Source: Monosporascus cannonballus
Taxonomy: Eukaryota; Ascomycota; Sordariomycetes; Xylariales
Direction of reading: 5' to 3'
NCBI GenBank assembly: GCA_004154925.1
Contig: QJNS01000261.1
Location: 43,916 to 107,915 of the forward strand
Length of the DNA stretch: 64,000 nt
Positions 48,625 to 59,150 of this stretch are shown in pieces. The position numbers and the translations under genes were made by a program. Each line of letters opens with the position of its first letter. The first letter of the stretch is position 1. The notes beneath the pieces are model-generated. The model was not told where the DNA came from. It saw only the letters and a program-made list of their open reading frames with translations, and searched no databases.

Positions 48625-49545
48625 ATGCAAAGTTGGCTACTCTGCCTAGCCGTATGTGGGTATTATCATGCCAGCCTGGCGGTGCCAGTCGTATATCTAC
48701 CATTGTCCAACAAGCCAATCTTCTCGCAAATGTCGACCAGTTTGGGGAACTTACCGCCAAGAACAGGATAGCTTGGCCCCTTACCGCTGATATCAGCTAT
48801 GAACCTTATCTTACAGAACATGAACTCTCAGCCCAGCTTCAAATCTGGATCTACGGCTAGTTGACTAATCCTGAGGCGGTAGAATTGTGGCAGGGGTTCA
48901 GGGACTCAGTCATCGACACGAACCTTCTTCCTAGGATTGACAAAGATCGTCTGTATTGGCCGAGGAAGTTTTATGGTCGACGGCGACTCCCGCCGGAACA
49001 GCCCTACGATCCGGAAGGAAACTCCGGGGAAGAGATGAACTTCAGATGCTGTACTCAATACGCAGCTGCTCTTTGGTTTGACCGAGGGTTTGCGATGGGT
49101 ACCCGATGGGTATCCATTCACTACCCACAACGTAAAGTAATACGCCATAAAAGCCTAATACTTCCGGTTACCTAGATATAACTATTATATAAGCAGGCTA
49201 TTATTATCTACAGCCCTTTATTACTTATATATGATTGAAAATATCATCCGTGGGTACTGGTGGGCAGCATGGGTGGGTTGTTAGTGCAAACTCTAGTTTG
49301 CCCGGATCATAGGTGAGTCCACTTGGCTTCGAGACAACTTTGTGTACATTCACGACCCCGAGTTGTTCTTGGAGACCAAGACCTTGAACTCGGTCGGAAT
49401 AGGAGTTCACAATCCCATGGCGCAGGGGGCGACGCTGCGAGAAACCATACCACCTTGGTCCATTTCTGCGGGCGTCGCCTATAAGTTAAACACTCTTTTC
49501 CCATACCACCCTCGTTACGCCTCATTTATTAACTCCCATTTGAAG
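48625..49545 (+). pseudogene. Unrecognised secreted-protein-like gene, frameshifted and interrupted by a 212-bp hAT-like element
   Basis: An ATG at 48625 opens a signal-peptide-like stretch (MQSWLLCLAVCGYYHASLAV). The main frame then shifts (about 48690-48710) and reads NLLANVDQFGELTAKNRIAW, PLTADISYEPYLTEHELSAQ, one TAG at 48858-48860, and then LTNPEAVELWQGFRDSVIDT up to AALWFD at 49080. The hAT-like element at 49084-49295 interrupts here. Dropping it and one 8-bp TSD lets the frame continue: RIIGESTWLRDNFVYIHDPE, then LNSVGIGVHNPMAQGATLRE, to about 49520. After that the sequence turns into AT-rich repeat. I do not recognise the family. An intron in place of the first frameshift is possible (GTATGT at 48652) but not convincing. 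Confidence 0.55.
49084..49295. mobile_element. Short hAT-like non-autonomous element, 212 bp, in a pseudogene
   Basis: Starts GAGGGTTTGCGATGGGTACC and ends TTAGTGCAAACTCTA. The TSD is GTTTGACC (49076-49083) and GTTTGCCC (49296-49303), seven of eight identical. It is the same family as 33108-43931 and 44301-44704. Confidence 0.8.
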
Positions 49546-49849
49546 AATTTAACGAAAAATAATAAACATATGAATTTTTATTATAAAAATATATAACTTT
49601 ATAACAAATAAAATAATATTACATAGGGTACTTAAATGTAAAATTATAAAATATATAATATAATATATTAATAAACATTTAAAGAATTTATTTATTAAAT
49701 ATTTATATGCTAAAGAATAAATTTAAGACATTAGAAATATAAAAAACTAATTTTCTTAAATATTAAAATAATATAAATAAAATATTATATATGTATATAA
49801 ATTGTAATATTATAATATTAATAATAATTTTAATATAAGATAAGCAAAA
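49546..49849. other. AT-rich RIP-type DNA of unknown origin
   Basis: Almost pure A/T with no readable protein. It truncates the pseudogene on its left and meets the reverse gypsy LTR on its right. Confidence 0.5.
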
Positions 49850-50564
49850 TGTGACGGCTGGGCGGTTTAACCAATTATTAAACCTTAGTCGTACGGGTTT
49901 ATATTAGCAGGAATATTGTGGGAATCTAAGCAATAAATACAGTAATCGTATTACGTTTCGTAATTTCAAAAATACCTTTAAGTAACGATATTATATTATA
50001 AGCTAAAACTATCTAAACTATGGAAATAATAAATATATATATTTTAATTTTTCCGATCTGTCGAACCCGGCTTTATAAGTTTTTCGATCGATCCTGTCGA
50101 ACCTGGCTTTATGGGCTTTATAATCGATCTTATTAAACCTGGCTTTATAGGCTTTATAATCGATCCTATTGAGCCATTACGTAATTCGACTTACATAGCT
50201 TAATCATTTTCCTATTGCGACCGTTTTCCGAGGCCGTAACCTATCAAGTTATAATACGATTTTCCCTCTTCATAATCTTCGTCCCGAAAATTTTCTTTTT
50301 TTTTGTAAATTCTTCCTTCGCCATTATGGCGGGCCGTATTAAAAAATTAATTAACCGAAAAAAGAAAAAACAAAATAACTTGTTCAAATTAATTACTTTT
50401 CGAATTATAAACATACTTATATATTCTTATTATATTCGTTATAAGTTATTTTTTTATCGTATTTTTTCGTCGGATTCCTCTCGGTACGAAAAATACGTAA
50501 TATGGAACCAAAGCCTTTATAACGTTAACGATTTTTTTACTTCTCAATTTGAAAAATCTATTTC
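49850..50564 (-). mobile_element. Gypsy chromovirus copy 4: 3' end only (LTR and antisense ORF), reverse orientation
   Basis: Reverse-oriented LTR at 49850-50256 (407 bp, starts TGTGACGGCTGGGCGG), then a polypyrimidine tract and the start of the family's antisense ORF on the plus strand. The rest of that ORF resumes at 57317 after gypsy copy 3, and the element then ends near 57430. The LTR carries a private module: three copies of a 36-bp repeat with CGATC at 50089, 50125 and 50161, with CTGGCTTTAT inside. Copy 1 has a different repeat at that place. Confidence 0.8.
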
Positions 50565-50937
50565 TGTTACGACCCAACAAGCTCCGGTCTTAAGAAACGG
50601 TCAGGCAGGAGCATACGGGCCACCTCCCGGATTACGTAACGGTAATCACTGCCAAACCAGTGATCATTAATAATCAAAGGTGATCCTAAATAATCGTAAT
50701 TACCACTAACGGCGTAATCACAAATAATTAAGCCAAAAAGGAAAAAAAATATACGCTTATTAATTTCATAATTTAAATAACTTTAGTTTACAATATAACA
50801 TCGTTACCTAAAGCACTTTTGGCATTACGAAACGTAATACGTTATTATATTTATTGCTTAAATTTCCACGATACTTCTGTTAACATAAAACCGTCGACTT
50901 AGGGTTTAATAATTGGTTAAACCGTTTAGCCGTTATA
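50565..50937 (+). repeat. 5' LTR of gypsy copy 3
   Basis: 373 bp, pairs with 56939-57311. The outermost 100 bp are less mutated than the rest of the element. Confidence 0.88.
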
Positions 50938-50999
50938 CGTTATAAGTTTTTATTTAGTAATACCATTAGACTCTAAGTAATATTTAACATTATCAAAAT

Positions 51000-53900
51000 A
51001 TTAACTAGTACTTAAGAAACTTTTACTTAGTAGCTTTAGGCTTAAATTCGGGAGCTAAAGAAAAAAGTTCGACAATTTAAAGCTACGCTTACCTAATCCT
51101 TTTTCGTCCGTATAAAGTTAAGGAAACCAGAACCTTACGATAAAAAAGGCAACCCTTAGATTTTTCTAATTTAAGCACGAATTTATTTTCGTTTTTTAGA
51201 CCTTAGCGACTTAGCGGATATGGTCCTAGCAGTAAAAATATGCTTAATAGGAAATACGGTTAATTAGTTTGAACCCATTATGAAAAACTTTTTAAAAATA
51301 AGAAAAGCAAATAAGGAAAATTTTATTAACGAAATTTTTTTAACTTATATTAATTTCGAAAATAAAATGCGCGATAATTTCGGCAATTCAGATAAAAAAC
51401 GATTAACGGTTTAACAATTCTTATAATTCCAACAAAAAGAATTTACGTCCAAGTACGCCGTAACCTTTAAAAGTTTTACGGCTAAGGCAGAATAAGGAAA
51501 TAATAAAACCGATATCTTTATTAACATATTTTATAAAGGGCTAAAAAATGATATAAAAAATAAAATTATTCGGATTAAACAATTAATTACCTTAAATCGG
51601 TATATCGTAAAGGTAATTAAGATTAATAATCGACAGTTTGAAAAACGATAGAAAAAAAAAGATAATATGCCCTTTATTCGGAATATAATAAGTTTAACTA
51701 AAAAAAAAACGAAACGCATTTTTTACTATTTACGGAACGGCATTAAAACTTATAGAATTCGGCGTTACTTATAGATAAAATTAAAGCCAAATTAAATGTT
51801 TTAATTATGACAAAATAGGATAAAAGGTTTATAAATGTAAAAAACCCAAAAAGTTACGGTAAGATAATTAAATCCTTGTACCGGAAAAATAATTCAAAAA
51901 TAATTAAGGAAACGATAGCAAAATTATTAATATAATTTAAGCCAAGTACGTATTAGGCCTTAAATAAAAGGTTTAATAAGGATTATTACGATAAGAAATC
52001 CGACGAAAAATGCGAAAAGCCAAAAAGCTGGTTTAACAGATAATATGAGCATAATAAAAGATATTATAAAGATGGTTATACAAATACCAAGACTGGATAG
52101 AGGAAATCTGTTTCGGAATTCCCGATCGATATGGCAAAATGCATACCATATATTGTCGACGACGAGAATATCCCGATTACGAAAAATAAAAATAATATAT
52201 TTACGTACGAATTATTTGCATATATTATAAGGGATTCGATTTTCCAAACCGTACTGGGTATAATAAAAATAATAAGTAATAATATCAATAATTTCGAACC
52301 ATAAACCCAGGAAATATTTAGTAATTGGCTGAAATAAAAGGCTGGCCGGAAAAAAATAATGCCCGTAAAAAAACCCTTTTTGTTATTATAAATAATATAA
52401 TTATTAAACAGAAAAGGAGTTAATTTAGCGTACGGTAAAAAAACATTATTAAAAAGTTATTACGGACCTTTATTTTTAATTAATATTTATTATAAATGCT
52501 TACGAAAAAAAGGTTATTGAAAAAAGATATATTAATTTATAAAAAATCTTTAAAATAATAACTAAAACGACGTATAATGGGATATAATCGTAAATATAAG
52601 AAAACAATTTATTTAATAAAAAAAGGAAATACAAAAAAAACAGAAATAATTAATACGGCTCGAAAGAACAGTACGCCGACAGCAATAATAAATATAATAA
52701 CTTAACCTATTAAACGAAGAAATATAAATAAGGTTCGATAAATTTAAATAGGAATTAATAGAAAAAGATTATTTATAAAAAAACCGCAGGAAAATAAAAC
52801 CTAAAGAAATTAAAGGGAATTCCTAAAAAGGGTTTTAAACGTGACAATAAAAAATGTTAACGACCTTATTATCTTGGAAATATAAATCGAAACGTATTAA
52901 TATATCGTAATAATAAATTACGAAGTTTTGGGCGGAAATTATATTATATTGGATATAATTAATAAGTTTAAATTATCATGGAGATATAAATTAAAATCTT
53001 ATATAATAATAAATGCCGAAAATTAGAAATTTATTTATAATAACGGAAAAGTTATACGCAAAATTAATTATTTCGAGATTTTTGTTAAAAGACGATACCA
53101 GATAATTAATTTCGATATCGTTTTATTCGGGAATTACGATATAATTTTAAGATTATTATAAATATGCCAATACGAAATTTTGATTAATAAAGGAATTAGC
53201 TAAGTAAAATTCGTTTTATTTCTTATTAATAAATAAAAAATGTGAAAATTAAGATTTTAATATTTAATTAATAATAACGACAAATATAAACATAAAAATA
53301 CGACAGATACTTTATTATTTAAAAGAATAAAATATAAAAAAATAGGTATTAAAAAATACAACAAATCGTTATTATTATTAAAACGAAATTAAAGTAAATA
53401 CCGATTTGGAATAATAAAAATAACAGCTTTAAAAATTAAGAAATTTGATTAATATATTATTATAATATTATAGATACAAATAATTTTTCAAAAAGGAACT
53501 TAATACGAAATTATTAGAATATAGCGAATAAAATTATAAGATAATTTTTAAAAAAGGATTTTTGACAAGGTTTTACCTTATTTATAACTTTAATAAAAAC
53601 GAATTACGTATTTTCAGAAAATATTTGGAAAATCGGTTACAAAAAGGATAAATTTGATCTTTGAAATTATTAATAAGATACCTTATATTTTTCGTATTAA
53701 AAGAAAATGGAAAATTACAATTTGTAATTAATTATCGGCAATTAAACGATATTATTATTAAGGATCGAATATTATTACTTTTAATTACGGAAATAAAAGA
53801 CCGATTTTACGAAGCCATATAATTTATAATATTCGAATTTAAAAATAAATATAACCTTATTAGAATTAAAAAAGGATACGAATAAAAAACAGCTTTTAAA

Positions 53901-56280
53901 ACGAAATATGGATTATTTAAATATTTAGTTATACTAATAAGATTTACGAACGTACTAGTAATTTTTTAACAAATAATTAATTACGTATTACGAGAATATC
54001 TCGATATTTTCGTCGTTTACTATCTCGACGATATTCTTATTTTTTCGGAAACAAAAGAAATATACGTAAAATATATTTATAAACTTTTTTAAATTTTATA
54101 AGATATAAGGGTATTTATTAATGCAGAAAAAAGTTAATTTCATATATAGGAAATAAAATATCTGGAATATATTATTACCCTAGGACATATCGAAATAAAC
54201 CTTAAGAAAATCGCTATAATTACAAAATAACAAACGTTAACGACGGTCAAAAAATTATAAGCATTTTTTGGATTTGTCAATTATTACAAGAAATTTATTT
54301 GAAATTTTAATAAAATAACTATATTTTTAATAAATCTTATAAAGAAAATAAAAAAACTTAAATAAACGCCAAATACGGAAAAAATATTTTAAGATATTAA
54401 AAATATAATTATTAACGAACTAATACTAATTATATATAATTTAAACCGCTCCGTTAAACTAAAAACCGATACTTCGGATTATACGTTAAACGTAATAATC
54501 GAATAATAAAATAATTAAGATAAATTATATATTATTTTATTTTTTTCGTACAAATTAAAAAGAACCGAATTTAATTACGGCATTTCAAAGAAAAAATTTA
54601 TAATTATTATTATGGTATTTCGGAAATTTAAATACTTTTTAAAAGGAAACTTATACCAAATTAAGGTTTATATGGATTATTAAAATTTTACCCGATTTAC
54701 CACGATTAAAAAATTTATAGGACAATAATTTCGTTACGCGGAAAAATTAACGAATTTCAACTTTGTTATCATCTACAAAAAAAATCAAAAAACGGCAGAA
54801 CAAATATTTTAAATAAACGACCAGATCTTAAAAAGAAATTAATTAAAATTAACCATATAATTTTTAATACTATTACAAAAAAATATTTACGCCCATAATA
54901 AATTACGACAATTTGGGCAATATTTTTCGATATATATTAAAGAATTTAACAATATAACGATAACCTCCTAAAAAACCAAAAAATAAATAAAATGCATGTT
55001 CCAGAAAAATATCAGAAAAATCTGGTACAAAAAATATACGAATATCAATTATACGGGTATCCAGGGATTTACAAAACCTTAAAACGATTTTAACGTATAT
55101 ATTCCTTTTTTAAAATAAAATTAACGGTACAGAAAATTATATAGCAATATAATATTTACGCTAAAACAAAGATTCGACGACACAAACCATACGGAAAATT
55201 ACAGCCATTACCAATCCCAAAACGACCATAATATTTAGTTACATTTAACTTCATTACTAAATTTCCTATATCAAAAAATTTAATTACGGGAATATATTAC
55301 GACAGCATTTTCGTAATCGTCGATCGATTTACGAAATTTTCTTATTTTTTACTATATTATAAGGATACAAACGACGAACAATTAACATATATTTTCTTTA
55401 AACACATTTTCAGCATATACGAATTATTAATGGAAATTATATTAAATAAAGGATTAATATTTGCATTAAAATTTTAATAAGGCCTTATAACATAAATCGG
55501 CCTAAATCATAAATTATCTAACGTATTTATACCTTAAACGGATAAACAAATAAAACGAATAAATTAAACTTTAAAAATTTACTTACGATATTACATTAAT
55601 TACGAACAAAATAATTAGGTTAAAAAGTTACCGATTACTTAATTAACTTATAATATTAGCTATTACGAAAACATTAAAACGATATTTGCAAACGCAAATT
55701 TCGGTTTTATTTTAAAAGTTTACATAAAAACGCGTAACGACGGTTCAATTAATATCAAAATAATCCTTACGTTAAAATAATTATGATAACTGCATCAAAA
55801 AATAAAAATAAAACTGGAATTCGTACGAAATTAAATAAACAAATATTACAAACAAAAAAGGTTAAAAGGATTAACTTTCGAAAAAGGGGAAATGGTTTTC
55901 CTCGCCATAAAAAACATTTAAATAAAACGACCTAATAAAAAACTCGATTTCAAGTATATCGGCCTATATAAAATCGCCAAGAAAATCTCAGAAAATAATT
56001 ACCAATTAGAATTTCTACCAAAAATCAAACTTTATCTAATTTTTTTACGTTTCTTTATTCGAATTAGCAGCAAATACGATCAAAGTACATACGGCATAAG
56101 ACGAAATAAAAATAAAAGATAAAATAATAGATAAAATGGAGAAAATTTTCGATATGCGAAAATAAAACGGATTTACTTAATACCTAACCAAATAGAAAAA
56201 ACACCTAAATTTCGAAAATACCTGGGAACCTGCCAAAAACCTTATTAACGCCTAACGCCTGTTAAAAAACTTTCACCAGC
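51000..56280 (+). pseudogene. gag-pol relic of gypsy copy 3
   Basis: Zinc knuckle CFNYDKIG-x-KVYKC near 51798-51840 (His converted to stop). RT box YYLDDILIFS at 54018-54047 keeps both aspartates. RNase H (LKTDTSDYTLNVII near 54460), integrase, and a C-terminal chromodomain near 56130-56240 (KIFDMRK, then FENTWEPAKNL) complete the order. Stop codons mark most Gln and Trp positions. More decayed than copy 2. Confidence 0.8.
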
Positions 56281-56289
56281 AATAACGGG

Positions 56290-56875
56290 CGCGTCTTAAT
56301 TAACGGTCGACCAATTAATAGCCGGGATATCGGGCTAATCGATTACGGCCTGCGCTAACGTAATAACCGTAATAACGGCCTCTAATTGCTCTTATTCCTC
56401 TAACTTATCCAACGATTAAAACCTAAATTATATTATGGTAACGCTCTTTAAACGAACTAGCGCCTTTTATTTACGTAAACGAATAAAACGAAAAAAAGCT
56501 TTATTTATCTTTTCTTAATATCTGCGTTAAACTTCGAGGTAAAGCCGCTAAAGCTTTAATAATCGCTTTTCGGCAAACGTTTTTTCGCGTTCCAAATATT
56601 AATATTTACGACGAATGTTTTGCAAAAAAAAAAAATGGATATACCGGTACTATTACAGGATCAACCCCGGTTAACATATTCCTTATACATTAAAACGTTT
56701 TTCATTATTTTATACTTTATGTTTTTCGAAAAACAATAAAAATAAAGCATAATTTCGTAACCAAATTCGTTAAAGGCTTTTACGAAGTCAGTACGACGAA
56801 CGGTAGAAGAACGGGGAATACGACGAATTTTGGAAATACGAAACGATATAATTAAAAACAAAGAAAAAGGATATT
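56290..56875 (-). pseudogene. Antisense ORF of gypsy copy 3 (brtn-like), degraded
   Basis: Minus-strand frame before the 3' LTR: SFRISKIRRIPRSSTVRRT, then FVKAFNEFGYEIM, CFSKNIKYKIMKN and MYKEYVNRG, clearly related to the antisense ORF of copy 2. The ATG is ATA here, and the C-terminal half is split by stops and at least one frame change. Confidence 0.6.
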
Positions 56876-56938
56876 TATTAAACGAAAAAAAAGAAAAAAA
56901 GAAATTTTAAGGATAAGATTTGGGAAAGGGGGAGATCG

Positions 56939-57311
56939 TATTACGATCTAACAAATTCCGGTTTCAAGAAACGGTTAGGTAAAAGTATATAGGCCACCTT
57001 TCGGATTACGTAACGGTGATTATTGCCAAGCCAATAATTATTAATAATTAAAGGTAATCCCAAGTAATCTTAATTATTATTAACGGCGTAATTACGAATA
57101 ATTAAGCCAAAAAGGAAAAAAAATATATATTTATTAATTCTATAATTTAAATAACTTCAGTTTGTAATACAATATCGTTACCCAAGGCATCCTTGGCATT
57201 ACGAGACGTAATACGTTACTACATTTATTGCTTAAATTCCCACGATACTTCTGCCAACATAAAACCGTCGACTTAGAGTTTAATAGTTGGTTAAACCGCC
57301 TAGCCGTCACA
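56939..57311 (+). repeat. 3' LTR of gypsy copy 3
   Basis: 373 bp, ends AGCCGTCACA, followed by the second ATTTC. Confidence 0.88.
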
Positions 57312-57430
57312 ATTTCTCACTATTTCAAAGTTAAAACGGAACTTGAAAAAATTAAAAAGGAAATAAAATAAACGTAAGTTAAAGTTCGCCGTTTTCGAAA
57401 ACAAAAGAAATTATAGACCAACCGTATAAT

Positions 57431-57853
57431 TGTAACGAACCTGTCATACATCCACCTGGAGGTATGAGCAGTATCCGAAAAGGGTCTTGATTTGCAGGTA
57501 ACAATAAGGCGAGGAATGATTCAGTGGTCTGTTCGTTAAAGAGATTTAAAGACTCTTCCCTCAATTAGAGAACGGTGCAGTTGCCTCTTGATTAAAAGCT
57601 TAAATTAATAGCTAAAGAACGAAAAACTAAGTAGGTGGCTATCTACATAAGAAACCTAAAGTTTTATACCTCCTCCTATTCTACTGGTGTGATACTGATC
57701 TCTTGGATCTGTTAGATCACCCAGATCACAACGATCTGTATGATCTAATAAATCAGTTAGATTACTCCAAGTCACGTAACTTAGAGTGTGGAGCTTTTCC
57801 TTTTTCTGCAGCCCTGGGGCCTCCAGAACGGGTCTATTCGGGGATCCGTAACA
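57431..57853 (-). mobile_element. Solo-LTR-like unit, 423 bp, ordinary GC
   Basis: Begins TGTAACGAACCTG and ends GGATCCGTAACA (TG...CA with inverted TGTTACG/CGTAACA). It contains a TATA-like box on the minus strand (GGTATAAAAC, near 57661-57670). It is not RIP-degraded and sits between decayed elements. I see no matching 5-bp TSD, so it may be a fragment or the ends may be misjudged. ORFs across it (57379-57564, 57703-57888) are not genes. Confidence 0.5.
57697..57763. repeat. 9-bp-periodic GATC array
   Basis: GATC starts at 57697, 57706, 57715, 57724, 57733 and 57742, then AATC at 57751 and GATT at 57760: eight units exactly 9 bp apart. The five bases between vary. Read on the plus strand it gives an Asp-x-x repeat, but the frame is not part of a supported gene. 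Confidence 0.85.
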
Positions 57854-57884
57854 AAAGAGGCAGGAAAATAATACATATCTTATT

Positions 57885-58830
57885 TTAAAGACATATCCAT
57901 ATAAATTCCTCGGTAATATAATTGTTATGGCCGTCGATTACCAATAGCCTTTATTTGTCCGAGTTTTCGGGCTTAATATAAGGGATAATAATTTCGCGAA
58001 ATTACTTTAAGCCGATTTCGGTATTCGTCCAACCGTTTTTTAAAGTAATAAAATATTAACTTTCGTATATTTTATCGCCCAAATTAAAAAACCATTATTA
58101 TTATATGTTCACGCTGTTAAAGATTACGAAAAATAATAACGAACGTCCGTTAATATTAATATACGCCATTATAATAATTTACTTTTTTTTGGACGTATTC
58201 TTTAAAAGGATACGCTTTTTAATGGTTTTTCCCAAAACGAAAAAGTTTTTACCTATACCTTTTATTATTCCGATTTCATTTACGTTATATCGGTTTTTTC
58301 ATTTAATAACCTTAACCTCCGGTAAAGCGAAACGTTCGAATAAGATATTAATAAAAACCGGGAAAACGTTATTTAGATATTTATAATCGATTACCGTACT
58401 CTTAAAAGTTTTGATTTTAGGATGGCGACATAAAAATCGGGCTATTCAACCTTTTTCTAGGTATTCATGGTTACCGTTATTAATTAAGAGGCGCTATACG
58501 TATAAACGAAATCGCGAATAAGGTAACGCATAGCCTAACTAACTTTATACGATAACCTAATAAGCTAAAGCTTTTTCCTAAACTCGTAATAACTTTTAAC
58601 GAACTTTATTAATCTTTTATTTTGTTGGCATACCTTAAATACGGCATAATATATATCGTCTGTTAACCTGGTAACCCTTGGAAACTGAATATAAAGATTT
58701 CCTACGTTTTATTTGTTTAATCGTTCACGTTGCGCGGAATTAAGCCGAAAGCTGCATATCGTTCGAAAGCGCAGATTTTGGCAAATAAAAAGGTAATTTT
58801 TTCAATTTTTAAAAGTGTTATTAAGAAGCT
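57885..58830 (-). pseudogene. Second pogo-type transposase relic, truncated
   Basis: Minus-strand remains in one main frame. The DNA-binding part has YLEKG-x-IARFLCRHPKIKT near 58450. The DDE part has NEIGIIKGIGKNFFVLGKTI near 58260, then KKRILLKNTSKKK, IIIMAYININGRSLLFFVIF near 58150, LKNGWTNTEIGLK near 58030 and RLLVIDGHNNYITEEFIW near 57940. The C-terminus is lost where the solo-LTR-like unit begins. Stops are at Gln/Trp-type positions (RIP). It differs from the pogo copy at 40291. Confidence 0.7.
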
Positions 58831-58869
58831 TTTTATAGGGAAAGAAATCAGTAAGTGGATTAACGCGCA

Positions 58870-58926
58870 ACGCGGTTGTGGGGTGGCGCGTTGAGGGGAT
58901 GGGGCGTTGGTGGGGGGGTCGCCTTA
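58870..58926. other. GC-rich remnant between pogo pieces
   Basis: C/G-rich sequence (ACGCGCCACCCC type on the minus strand), perhaps the worn terminus of the second pogo element. It ends at the TA that starts the next pogo terminus. Confidence 0.35.
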
Positions 58927-58973
58927 CACCAGTAAGCTGGACACACAAGTGAGCTGGACACTTTTTGGCATCT
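58927..58973. repeat. pogo terminal inverted repeat, well preserved
   Basis: CACCAGTAAGCTGGACACAC, then AAGTGAGCTGGACAC, preceded by TA. It matches both ends of the 40291-42153 element apart from RIP-type changes. The element it belongs to would extend to the right but is cut at 58974 by a copia LTR. Confidence 0.7.
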
Positions 58974-59150
58974 TGTCAGATATAAGGGACATCAGTTATG
59001 TATGTATTGATCACTGGTTGCAAATGCTCTAGAACGCGCACTGCACTTTTAAGGTGATCTAATCCCGGAATATATATGTTCCGATAAGAGGGAATCTTCC
59101 GTATATGGGGTGCTAAAGCACCTTCTGCTAGCTGATACACCCCCTTAACA
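58974..59150 (-). repeat. 3' LTR of copia copy 2
   Basis: 177 bp with ordinary GC, TGTCAGATAT...CCCCTTAACA on the plus strand. The inner part has GGGTGCTAAAGCACC, a perfect palindrome-like hairpin near 59109-59122. Confidence 0.65.

Larger units (their letters stand above)
50565..57311 (+). mobile_element. Ty3/gypsy chromovirus copy 3 (Boty-like), complete but RIP-degraded
   Basis: 6747 bp. LTRs are 50565-50937 and 56939-57311 (both 373 bp), and the TSD is ATTTC (50560-50564 and 57312-57316). The left LTR starts TGTTACGACCCAACAAGCTC and the right starts TATTACGATCTAACAAATTC. Gag-pol is on the plus strand. It is inserted in the antisense ORF of gypsy copy 4. Confidence 0.92.
50329..57370 (+). 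pseudogene. Antisense ORF of gypsy copy 4, split by gypsy copy 3
   Basis: ATG near 50327 reads MAGRIKKLINRKKKKQNN, then SRYEKYVIWNQSLYNVNDFF and FEKSI, and is cut at 50564. After removing gypsy copy 3 (50565-57311) and one ATTTC it continues in frame as SHYFKVKTELEKIKKEIK to a TAA near 57370. This is an uninterrupted frame of about 100 codons antisense to the element, homologous in position to the antisense ORFs of copies 1 to 3. Coordinates span the intervening element. Confidence 0.6.

Noticed and set aside
57697..57763. CRISPR-like array
   Set aside because: The period is only 9 bp, there are no spacers, and the context is a fungal LTR-like unit.
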